From Actinomycetes bacterium (GTDB lineage Bacteria; Actinomycetota; Acidimicrobiia; Spongiisociales; UBA5794), in the NCBI GenBank assembly GCA_024275815.1, contig JAJRYI010000066.1, forward strand, positions 1-5,175: 5,175 bases of DNA, in the 5' to 3' direction. The position numbers were made by a program, and so were the translations under genes. This document shows positions 1 through 5,175 of this stretch, piece by piece. Below the pieces are notes generated by a model, which was not told the DNA's origin, searched no databases, and was given only the letters and a program-made list of their open reading frames with translations. The first letter of the stretch is position 1. Each line of letters begins with the position of its first letter.

Positions 1-6
1 TGTTCC

Positions 7-1008
7 CTACTCTGCCAGCTTGCTGCAGATCGTCTCGGTCATCATCGCTGCCACGACGTAGGGGTCGGCGTTGGCGTTCGGGCGTCGGTCCTCGATGTAG
101 CCCTTCTGCTCGAGGTTCACCTGCCACGGGATGCGAACCGACGCACCCCGGTTCGACACGCCGTAGCTGTACTCGGACCAGGGAGCCGTTTCGTGGAGAC
201 CGGTGAGACGCCGCTCGATGCCCGCCCCGTAATGCTTGACGTGTTCCTGGGCGCGTTCACCGAGAGCCTCACATGCGGCGATGATCGGATCCCACCCCTC
301 ACGCATCGCTCGCGTCGAGAAGTTCGTGTGCATCCCTGCACCGTTCCAGTCACCCTTGACGGGCTTCGGGTCGAGCGTCGCGGAGATGTCGTAGTCCTCG
401 GCGATCCGGTACAGCAGCCACCGTGCCAGCCACAACTGATCCCCGACCTCGACCGGGCCGACCGGGCCGATCTGGAACTCCCACTGGCCGATCATCACCT
501 CGGCGTTGGTTCCCGAGATCGCAAGGCCCGCCTCCATACACGCCCACGTGTGATCCTCGACGACGTCGCGTCCCCAGATCTCATCGGCACCGATACCGCA
601 GTAGTAGCCGCCCTGGGGTGCAGGGAAGCCGCCGATCGGCCATCCGTGGGGCCGACCGTCCTTGAAGAACGTGTACTCCTGCTCGAGGCCGAACCACGGC
701 TCCTGATCGCCGTACTTCTCCTCTGCTGCCGCCGCCAAGACACGGGTGTTGGATTCGCGCGGGGTCATGTCGGTGTTGAGCACCTCACACATGACGAGGA
801 CGTCGCTGTTGCCCCGGATCGGATCCGGTACGACCTTCACCGGTCGCAGCATACAGTCGGACTCATCACCGGGAGCCTGCCCCGTCGAGGAACCATCGAA
901 GACCCACAGAGCTGGTTCCTGGCCGTCGGGCACCCCCTTGGTCTTCGATCGCAGTAAGGCGGTCGGTTTGCGCCCATCGATCCATATGTACTCAGCGCGA
1001 TACGGCAT
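7..1008 (-). CDS. glnII: Type II glutamine synthetase (glutamate-ammonia ligase, eukaryote-like GSII)
   Basis: Makes glutamine from glutamate, ammonium and ATP in the cytoplasm; the main ammonium-assimilation step. The 333-aa product is close to the usual bacterial GSII length (about 340). GSII signatures are visible in order: FDGSSTGQA at residues 37-45, GLEQEYTFF with metal-binding E109 and E111, AEVMIGQWEFQIGP with E170 and E177, NGAGMHTNFST around H227, NRGASVRIP with R287 and R292, and EDRRPNANADPY at 306-317. All expected catalytic positions appear intact. The ATG at 1008-1006 is preceded by GAGGA and gives the family's normal N-terminus. It is transcribed away from the type I enzyme across a 187-base region with a GlnR-box-like array whose best-matching strand points toward this gene, so nitrogen-responsive control is likely (inference). 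GSII enzymes lack the adenylylation site used to control many type I enzymes (family knowledge). The TAG stop lies six bases from the window edge. Confidence 0.97.
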   Translation of the reverse strand: MPYRAEYIWIDGRKPTALLRSKTKGVPDGQEPALWVFDGSSTGQAPGDESDCMLRPVKVVPDPIRGNSDVLVMCEVLNTDMTPRESNTRVLAAAAEEKYGDQEPWFGLEQEYTFFKDGRPHGWPIGGFPAPQGGYYCGIGADEIWGRDVVEDHTWACMEAGLAISGTNAEVMIGQWEFQIGPVGPVEVGDQLWLARWLLYRIAEDYDISATLDPKPVKGDWNGAGMHTNFSTRAMREGWDPIIAACEALGERAQEHVKHYGAGIERRLTGLHETAPWSEYSYGVSNRGASVRIPWQVNLEQKGYIEDRRPNANADPYVVAAMMTETICSKLAE

Positions 1009-1011
1009 AGT

Positions 1012-1016
1012 TCCTC
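1012..1016 (-). promoter_or_regulatory. Ribosome binding site of glnII
   Basis: On the minus strand GAGGA lies three bases before the ATG at 1008, or four if only GAGG is counted. This spacing is short but usable. It supports the start chosen for glnII. Confidence 0.6.
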
Positions 1017-1044
1017 GCTCTCGTCACGGGTTTCATACAGGGCA

Positions 1045-1057
1045 ACGCTAGACGCTA
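1045..1057 (-). promoter_or_regulatory. Possible -10 region of glnII (tandem TAGCGT)
   Basis: Read on the minus strand there are two TAGCGT hexamers, at 1057-1052 and 1050-1045, separated by one base. Either fits the loose actinobacterial TANNNT pattern for a -10 element, and both lie between the GlnR-like operator and the glnII start. No convincing -35 was found 17 bases upstream (TGCCGC at 1080-1075), as could be expected of an activator-dependent promoter. This is a weak prediction. Confidence 0.22.
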
Positions 1058-1085
1058 CCTGATGCCGTAAGGATGCGGCACCGGG

Positions 1086-1123
1086 GTTTCCTGCGGGTAA
1101 CTGCAATGTGAACAGTGTGTTAC
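1086..1123 (-). promoter_or_regulatory. GlnR-box-like operator between glnII and the type I synthetase operon
   Basis: On the minus strand the array reads GTAAC-n6-TTCAC-n6-GTTAC-n6-GAAAC: four half-sites starting every 11 bases, at 1123, 1112, 1101 and 1090. The actinobacterial GlnR box is described as gTnAC-n6-GaAAC repeated twice with six-base gaps (from memory of the literature). Half-sites 1, 3 and 4 match fully and half-site 2 matches weakly (only AC). The spacing and the position between two divergent glutamine synthetase genes, next to a GlnR-like gene, make chance unlikely. The array lies 77 bases from the glnII start codon and 72 from the other start, so it could serve both promoters. 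Actual binding is inferred. Confidence 0.72.
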
Positions 1124-1137
1124 GGACCGGATCTCGT

Positions 1138-1166
1138 CTGGCGGTTCTCCCCAGATTCAATACGAT
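1138..1166 (+). promoter_or_regulatory. Possible promoter of the type I synthetase-regulator operon
   Basis: TACGAT at 1161-1166 matches four of six bases of TATAAT. CTGGCG at 1138-1143, 17 bases upstream, matches only three of six bases of TTGACA. Transcription would begin near 1173, placing the centre of the GlnR-like operator about 68 bases upstream, a plausible activator position. The poor -35 fits activator dependence but also means the call is weak. Confidence 0.28.
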
Positions 1167-1184
1167 GTCAGCAGCGACCGACGT

Positions 1185-1190
1185 GGAGAA
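1185..1190 (+). promoter_or_regulatory. Ribosome binding site deciding the type I synthetase start
   Basis: GGAGAA ends five bases before the ATG at 1196 (seven if only GGAG is counted). The reading frame stays open upstream to 1115, but the upstream codons encode residues unlike the family and would overlap the operator. ATG 1196 is therefore preferred. Confidence 0.75.
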
Positions 1191-1195
1191 GCGAC

Positions 1196-2524
1196 ATGGA
1201 CCGGCAGAAGGAGTACGTGCTGAGCACCGTCAAAGAGCGCGGCATCCGTTTCATCCGCTTGTGGTTCACCGACGTGCAGGGATTCTTGAAGTCCTTCGCC
1301 ATCACCCCGGCAGAGCTCGAGATCGCCCTCGATGAGGGAGTCTCCTTCGATGGATCGTCGATCGATGGGTTCAGTCGCTCTTACGAGGCGGACATGTTGG
1401 CTAAACCTGATCCGTCGACGTTCCAGATCCTCCCCTGGAAGGGTGGAGACGCCGGTGTCGCCCGCATGTTCTGCGACATCGTCACCCCCGAAGGTGACCC
1501 GTTCCCCGGTGACCCGCGCCACGTCTTGCGTCAGAACCTGCAACGGGCAGCCGAGCTCGGCTACTCGTTCTACGTCGCGCCCGAGATCGAGTTCTTCTAC
1601 TTCGAGGACGCCTCCTGTGAGCCCCAGGTGCTCGACCGCGGCGGCTACTTCGACCTGACCCCCCTCGATGTTGCACAGGAGTACCGGCGTTCAACGATCG
1701 TCGCTCTCGAACGGCTGGGGATCCCCGTGGCGTTCAGCCACCACGAGGTCTCCCCATCCCAGCACGAGCTCGACCTGCGTCACACGGACGCCTTGACGAT
1801 GGCCGACACCATCATGACGACACGGCTCACCGTCAAGGAGGTGGCGATGGAACACGGCATCTACGCCACGTTCATGCCGAAACCCCTCGCTTCGGTGGAC
1901 GGCTCGGGGATGCACCTGCACCTGTCCCTGTTCCAGGGAGATGAGAACGCGTTCCACGACCCGTCCGGAGAACATGGGCTCTCGAAGGTAGCCCATGGCT
2001 TCATCGCCGGGTTGCTCACCCATGCCTCAGAGATCACGGCGGTGACGAACCAGTGGGTGAACTCGTACAAACGACTCGTCGGCGGTTTCGACGCACCGAT
2101 CTATGAGACGTGGGCACGCAACGATCAGAGCGCCCTCGTGCGGGTGCCTGCAACGAAGAAGGGCAAGATCGACTCGACCCGTATCGAGTTCCGCACCCCC
2201 GACCCGGCGTGCAACCCGTACCTGGCGCTGTCGGTGATCCTCTCAGCCGGTCTCGCCGGTGTTGCAGGCAACTACGAGCTTCCCCCCGAGACGGGCTCCG
2301 ACGTCCTCGAGATGACCGCCGACCAACGCAGCGAAGCAGGTGTTCGACACCTTCCGCGCAACCTCATCGAGGCGATCACCGCGATGGAGCGATCCGATCT
2401 CGTGCGTGACGCTCTCGGCGATCACGTCTTCGAGTGGTTCCTACGCAACAAGAAGCGCGAGTGGGCTCGCTACGAGCAGCACGTCTCACGCTACGAGCTC
2501 GAGGAGTACCTTCCCGTCCTGTGA
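1196..2524 (+). CDS. glnA: Type I glutamine synthetase family protein (GlnA2-like, 442 aa)
   Basis: An ATP-dependent ligase that joins glutamate to ammonium or, in some actinobacterial paralogues, to an amine. Domains are normal: a beta-grasp N-terminal part (about 15-100) and a catalytic part (about 105-442). Visible motifs are FDGSSIDGF with D52, PEIEFF with E130 and E132, HHEVSPSQHELDLR with E184 and E191, GSGMH with H240, NSYKRLVGG with R293, and RIEFRTPDPACNPYLA with R329, E331 and R333. The length (442) fits the short type I form without the extra segment of the E. coli enzyme (about 469 aa). A Tyr (Y360, in NYELPPE) lies where E. coli GlnA has its adenylylated Tyr397. Two positions differ from E. 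coli GlnA: D235 replaces Asn264 (DGSGMH) and D299 replaces the flap residue Glu327 (GFDAP). The N-terminus (MDRQKEYVLSTVKERGIRFI) resembles actinobacterial GlnA2, some members of which are reported to act on polyamines. The family call is firm; the substrate is not. The downstream regulator gene overlaps its stop. Confidence 0.93.
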   Translation: MDRQKEYVLSTVKERGIRFIRLWFTDVQGFLKSFAITPAELEIALDEGVSFDGSSIDGFSRSYEADMLAKPDPSTFQILPWKGGDAGVARMFCDIVTPEGDPFPGDPRHVLRQNLQRAAELGYSFYVAPEIEFFYFEDASCEPQVLDRGGYFDLTPLDVAQEYRRSTIVALERLGIPVAFSHHEVSPSQHELDLRHTDALTMADTIMTTRLTVKEVAMEHGIYATFMPKPLASVDGSGMHLHLSLFQGDENAFHDPSGEHGLSKVAHGFIAGLLTHASEITAVTNQWVNSYKRLVGGFDAPIYETWARNDQSALVRVPATKKGKIDSTRIEFRTPDPACNPYLALSVILSAGLAGVAGNYELPPETGSDVLEMTADQRSEAGVRHLPRNLIEAITAMERSDLVRDALGDHVFEWFLRNKKREWARYEQHVSRYELEEYLPVL

Positions 2525-3174
2525 AGTACATTGCTGTCTACCCCGAGGCACCGTCGCCTGCACTCACCACAGCCTTGCTGTCGGTCGGGTATCAGCCTGT
2601 TCCCATCGGCGGTGTCGGAGAGGCGGGAAGCAAAGAACCGGAGTCGGGTTGGGCTGGGGCCGTCGTGGAGATCGGTGGTGACCCCGACGTCGCTGCGGCG
2701 ACCGCGGCGAAGATCCAGGAGGAGCTCGCGGTCCCGGTGCTCCTGATCGTCGATCGCACCTTGACACGGGAACTCGACGGCAGAGATGGTTTCGACGACT
2801 TCATCCTCACGCCGATCGATCCCGGTGAGCTCGCGATCCGGCTCGCTCGGATGGGCCTCTCCCCGCTCGAGAGTGACCTCGGCGGCGTGATCCGCCACGC
2901 CGACCTCGAACTCAACACCCGGACGTATCAGGCGACGATCGCAGGCAGCCCCATCGACCTCACGTACATGGAGTACGAGTTGCTGCGGTTCCTCGTCGAG
3001 AACCCCAACCGTGTCTGGAGCCGGGAGCAGCTGCTCGCCAAGGTGTGGGGCTACGACTACTTCGGTGGTTCCCGCACCGTCGATGTGCACGTCCGACGTC
3101 TCCGAGCCAAGCTCGGCGAGGAACGGGCCTCGTGGATCACGACGGTGCGTTCCGTCGGCTACCGCTTCGGATAG
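2521..3174 (+). CDS. glnR: GlnR-like atypical OmpR-family response regulator
   Basis: Probable transcription factor for nitrogen genes, 217 aa. Residues 1-110 form a degenerate receiver domain and about 122-217 a winged-helix DNA-binding domain. The C-terminal half (WGYDYFGGSRTVDVHVRRL at 176-194, then RAKLG, and a VGYRFG end) is very like Streptomyces GlnR as I remember it. The receiver lacks the phosphorylation set: no acidic pair near residues 7-10, E50 in place of the phospho-acceptor Asp (AVVEI), Val77 in place of the usual Ser/Thr, and Thr97 in place of the conserved Lys (ILTPID). It therefore should not be an ordinary phosphorylated regulator. The GTG at 2521 shares GTGA with the upstream stop, suggesting translational coupling. 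GAGGAG at 2501-2506 is 14 bases away, rather far for a good ribosome site. No sensor kinase gene is adjacent. GlnR identity rests on the C-terminal similarity, the atypical receiver and the gene context; another OmpR-family regulator such as an MtrA or RegX3 relative is less likely because those keep the phospho-Asp. Confidence 0.82.
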   Translation: MKYIAVYPEAPSPALTTALLSVGYQPVPIGGVGEAGSKEPESGWAGAVVEIGGDPDVAAATAAKIQEELAVPVLLIVDRTLTRELDGRDGFDDFILTPIDPGELAIRLARMGLSPLESDLGGVIRHADLELNTRTYQATIAGSPIDLTYMEYELLRFLVENPNRVWSREQLLAKVWGYDYFGGSRTVDVHVRRLRAKLGEERASWITTVRSVGYRFG

Positions 3175-3202
3175 GACAGTTCACATCCGACAATTCACAG
3201 CT
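3175..3202 (+). repeat. Two tandem 14-base repeats with TTCACA core
   Basis: GACAGTTCACATCC (3175-3188) is followed directly by GACAATTCACAGCT (3189-3202), matching at 11 of 14 positions. It begins immediately after the regulator's stop codon. TTCACAGCTGG at 3194-3204 has a 10 of 11 inverted match, CCAACTGTGAA, at 3354-3364 on the far side of the intergenic region. Confidence 0.5.
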
Positions 3203-3323
3203 GGTAGTCAGAAACCGGGGTGATCTCTGGATGCTTGCGATTCGTCGGTGAACGGAGAACGACTGCTCCCGACCAGCACGTCCTCCAAATGCCAAGTGCC
3301 GGGCACCTGCATCCCCTACAGCC

Positions 3324-3355
3324 GGTGACGGGCGCTCTCTCCTTCGCCCGCCACC
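3324..3355. terminator. GC-rich hairpin, probable bidirectional terminator
   Basis: Arms GGTGACGGGCG (3324-3334) and CGCCCGCCACC (3345-3355) pair at 10 of 11 positions with one A-C mismatch around a ten-base loop (ctctctcctt). It sits between two converging genes, where terminators for both are expected. No T-rich tract follows on either strand. Many high-GC actinobacterial terminators also lack one, but its absence lowers confidence. Confidence 0.5.
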
Positions 3356-3370
3356 AACTGTGAACCGCAA

Positions 3371-3400
3371 GCCGATGGCCGATGCCCGACAGCCGATGGC
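3371..3400 (+). repeat. Tandem heptamer repeat, GCCGATG type
   Basis: Four seven-base units in phase: GCCGATG (3371-3377), GCCGATG (3378-3384), a diverged CCCGACA (3385-3391) and GCCGATG (3392-3398), followed by GC. The seven-base phase can be carried back through the weaker units ACCGCAA and ACTGTGA to about 3357. The tract ends five bases short of the beta-propeller stop codon. Confidence 0.65.
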
Positions 3401-3405
3401 TTCCT

Positions 3406-5175
3406 CTACCCGAACGGCACCCAGGCGATGGCATCGAGGCTGTCGAGGTCCGAGGCGAGCATCCCCGTCTCAGAGATCGTGTACAGCGTGTCGCCGATGA
3501 CGAGGGACCGCATGATCGGAGCACTCCAGTAACAGTCCGGGCACTCGTCGCCGGATGCGTTCGGATGCTCGATGAGACCGAGTTGCTTGACCCTGCGGGG
3601 GTCCGCCGACAGGACGACGGCGCCCGAGAAGTTGTCCTCCTTACCGGTTCGCTCGTCCCACGACCATCGCTGCAGCGGCAGTACCGAGATCCCCAAGGGT
3701 GCCCACCACAGGAACGCCTTGGTGTCCCACTCGGCCTGCGAGTACGCCTGGTCGAACGTCAACCGGGAGAGACGCTGCGGGTTCGTCGGGTCCGAGACGT
3801 CGAACACCGAGACCTGGGTGCCGAGTGTGCGTCCTTCCTCGGTTGCGTCCTGCCCGACACCGAGGAGGAGGTCCTCTCCGATTGGGTGCAGATACGCCGA
3901 GTACCCATTGATCTTCAGTTCGCCGGTGACCTGCGGGTTCGTCGGGTCGGACAGGTCCACGATGTAGAGCGGGTCGACCTGACGGAACGTCACGACGTAC
4001 CCCTTGTCCTGGATGAACCGCACGGCGTAGACCCGTTCGTCCTTGCCGAGTCCGTCGACGTACCCCACCTGGACCAGTTCGTCACCCTTGCGTTGGAGCA
4101 TGGTGACGGCCGAGTCGGGCACTTCGCTCGATCCCCACCAGCGGTTCTCGTCGGTGGTGACCACTCGCAGCGTGCCGTCGTACTCATCCATCGACCACTG
4201 CGACAGCAGCGTCCCGTCGACCCTGCCCGAGGCCACGTACACGGCCGCTGTTGGGTCGGTGATGTCGAACATGTGGATCTGGGTAGTCAGCGAGTCGGTC
4301 GCCTTGACATCGCCGCCGGACTGCTCGATGAGTGGCCACGCCATCCAAGGCGCCGTGGCGACGTAGAGGTTGTCCGTCGATGCGTAGATCGTCTGGCCCT
4401 CCGCGAGAAGGCCGATGGCGTTCCCTGGTTCGAGACCCGAATCGAGGTCGATGGAGAGCACCGACAGCATCGACAGCCCGGAGAACTCGTCGGGGACCCC
4501 GACCTGATCGCAGCCCAAGAGCGGCCCGTCGGAGGTGGTGCCTGCCTTGTGGTCCTCGAGAATGTACCACGGGACCCAGTTCTCGATGGTGGATTCCTCG
4601 ATGATCTTCTTGTTGGCTTCGATCGCTTCTTGCTCGGCACGGATGCCGCTTCCTTGCGGGTACTCCCATGCGAACCCGGTCGGCCCGGAGCTGACGACGA
4701 CCCGGATCGATCCAGACGTCATGCGAGACGACAGGATCGTCCCGTCGAGCGTCAAGGTGCGGATCGCAGCCATCGAGGCAGGGTTGGACACGTCGACCTC
4801 GGTCAGGACGGTGCGCGGGCTCGAGTACCCGGGTGCGATGTCGGACGACAGTTCACGCCCGACGAATGGTTCGATGCCGTACCCACCGCCGGAGGTCATC
4901 ACGAGCAGACGATCACCCGAGAGGAAGAGCTGCTGGCCCCACCCGTCGAGCGGCATCGACGCGACGATCCTGGGTTCGACGGAGGTGTCGATCCAGAAGA
5001 GCCGGCCCTGTGCAACGACGAAGATGCGTTCACCGTCGGTCTTGACGATGTCTGGCTCGTCGACGCCGGCGACCTGGACGTTGGTGCCCGAGTAGTCGAC
5101 GCCAACCCTGCCGGCTCCATCGACCGCCGGGGTTTCAGACCCGATCGAGTCGAGACTGGCTGAGACCTCTTTGAA
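3406..5175 (-). CDS. Secreted-type beta-propeller domain protein (COG4880/PF09826-like), N-terminus outside window
   Basis: Partial gene: 589 codons are present and the frame is still open at 5175, so the start and any signal peptide lie beyond the window. The internal ATG at 4956 is not the true start, because family-typical sequence continues upstream of it. The clearest signature is TNVQVAGVDEPDIVKTDG at residues 31-48 of the visible part, typical of the beta-propeller family with predicted secretion (family knowledge). Blade-like motifs recur: DVSNP (128-132), DITDP (304-308), DLSDP (407-411) and DVSDP (459-463), each followed by a beta-rich stretch. The C-terminus has a CPDC pair (545-548) and the SLVIGDTLYTISE blade common near the end of this family. 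Members are thought to be exported or membrane-anchored proteins of unknown function; no catalytic site can be assigned. It converges on the nitrogen module and probably forms a separate transcription unit. Confidence 0.9.
   Translation of the reverse strand, partial: FKEVSASLDSIGSETPAVDGAGRVGVDYSGTNVQVAGVDEPDIVKTDGERIFVVAQGRLFWIDTSVEPRIVASMPLDGWGQQLFLSGDRLLVMTSGGGYGIEPFVGRELSSDIAPGYSSPRTVLTEVDVSNPASMAAIRTLTLDGTILSSRMTSGSIRVVVSSGPTGFAWEYPQGSGIRAEQEAIEANKKIIEESTIENWVPWYILEDHKAGTTSDGPLLGCDQVGVPDEFSGLSMLSVLSIDLDSGLEPGNAIGLLAEGQTIYASTDNLYVATAPWMAWPLIEQSGGDVKATDSLTTQIHMFDITDPTAAVYVASGRVDGTLLSQWSMDEYDGTLRVVTTDENRWWGSSEVPDSAVTMLQRKGDELVQVGYVDGLGKDERVYAVRFIQDKGYVVTFRQVDPLYIVDLSDPTNPQVTGELKINGYSAYLHPIGEDLLLGVGQDATEEGRTLGTQVSVFDVSDPTNPQRLSRLTFDQAYSQAEWDTKAFLWWAPLGISVLPLQRWSWDERTGKEDNFSGAVVLSADPRRVKQLGLIEHPNASGDECPDCYWSAPIMRSLVIGDTLYTISETGMLASDLDSLDAIAWVPFG

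Larger units (their letters stand above)
3175..3405. other. Convergent intergenic region between the regulator and beta-propeller genes
   Basis: This 231-base stretch carries no convincing coding sequence. It contains TTCACA-type repeats at the left end, a small GTGC-CGG-GCAC hairpin at 3296-3306, a long GC-rich hairpin at 3324-3355, and a heptamer repeat tract at the right end. Reading frames crossing it have no ribosome site and no recognisable protein features. Confidence 0.6.

Noticed and set aside
193..957. A 254-codon plus-strand open frame opposite glnII
   Set aside because: It lies entirely inside a strongly conserved gene on the other strand and shows no protein family features.
1023..1034. 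Additional GlnR half-sites (minus-strand GAAAC and GTGAC) close to the glnII start
   Set aside because: They are only two bases apart instead of six, and no partner half-sites follow at 11-base spacing.
1063..1080. Inverted repeat TGCCG-n8-CGGCA near the glnII promoter
   Set aside because: The arms are only five bases in a GC-rich context; too weak to call an operator or attenuator.
1115..1195. A 27-residue N-terminal extension of the type I synthetase
   Set aside because: The extension has no family similarity and overlaps the GlnR-like operator; ATG 1196 has a good ribosome site and gives the standard N-terminus.
2434..2520. An upstream ATG at 2434 as the start of the regulator
   Set aside because: It would lie deep within the synthetase gene and add residues unlike any receiver domain. 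The GTG at 2521 gives the expected receiver start and a typical start-stop overlap.
2491..3090. A 199-codon minus-strand open frame opposite the regulator gene
   Set aside because: Low-complexity charged composition and no recognisable domain, whereas the plus strand encodes a conserved winged-helix domain.
3189..3215. Possible second GlnR box downstream of the regulator gene (GAAAC at 3211-3215)
   Set aside because: The upstream positions at 11-base spacing (GCTGG, GACAA) do not match the half-site consensus.
3296..3306. Small hairpin GTGC-CGG-GCAC as a terminator
   Set aside because: The stem is only four bases with poor extension and no T-tract; the larger hairpin at 3324-3355 is a better candidate.
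3382..5163. A 593-codon open frame on the plus strand opposite the beta-propeller gene
   Set aside because: Its translation is rich in Arg, Asp, Val and Gly without family motifs, it has no ribosome site, and the opposite strand carries clear PF09826-type signatures. It is a by-product of GC-rich codon bias in the real gene.

Overview
The window looks like chromosomal DNA from a high-GC member of the Actinomycetota. The signs are GC-rich codon use throughout, a type II (eukaryote-like) glutamine synthetase next to an actinobacterial-style type I enzyme, and a GlnR-like atypical response regulator. The exact class cannot be fixed by eye; a lineage outside the well-studied Streptomyces and Mycobacterium group is plausible because the sequences resemble those homologues but diverge from them.

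Layout: (1) 7-1008, minus strand, glnII, a complete type II glutamine synthetase. (2) 1009-1195, a 187-base divergent control region holding a four-half-site array with 11-base periodicity that matches the actinobacterial GlnR box. (3) 1196-2524, plus strand, a type I glutamine synthetase family protein (442 aa). (4) 2521-3174, plus strand, a GlnR-like OmpR-family regulator whose GTG start overlaps the stop of the preceding gene by four bases. (5) 3175-3405, a 231-base convergent intergenic region with degenerate 7-base-periodic repeats at both ends and a long GC-rich hairpin, probably a bidirectional terminator. (6) 3406-5175, minus strand, a beta-propeller protein of the secreted COG4880/PF09826 type, whose N-terminus lies beyond the window.

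The first three genes read as one nitrogen-assimilation module. Two unrelated types of glutamine synthetase are transcribed away from a shared GlnR-type operator, and the likely regulator is encoded in the same operon as one of them, which would allow autoregulation. The regulator has lost its phosphorylation chemistry and carries Glu (E50) at the usual phospho-Asp position. The type I enzyme has substitutions at two active-site positions (D235 and D299), so its substrate may not be ammonium. The beta-propeller gene converges on this module and is probably unrelated to it. No RNA genes, CRISPR arrays, insertion sequences or phage genes were seen.
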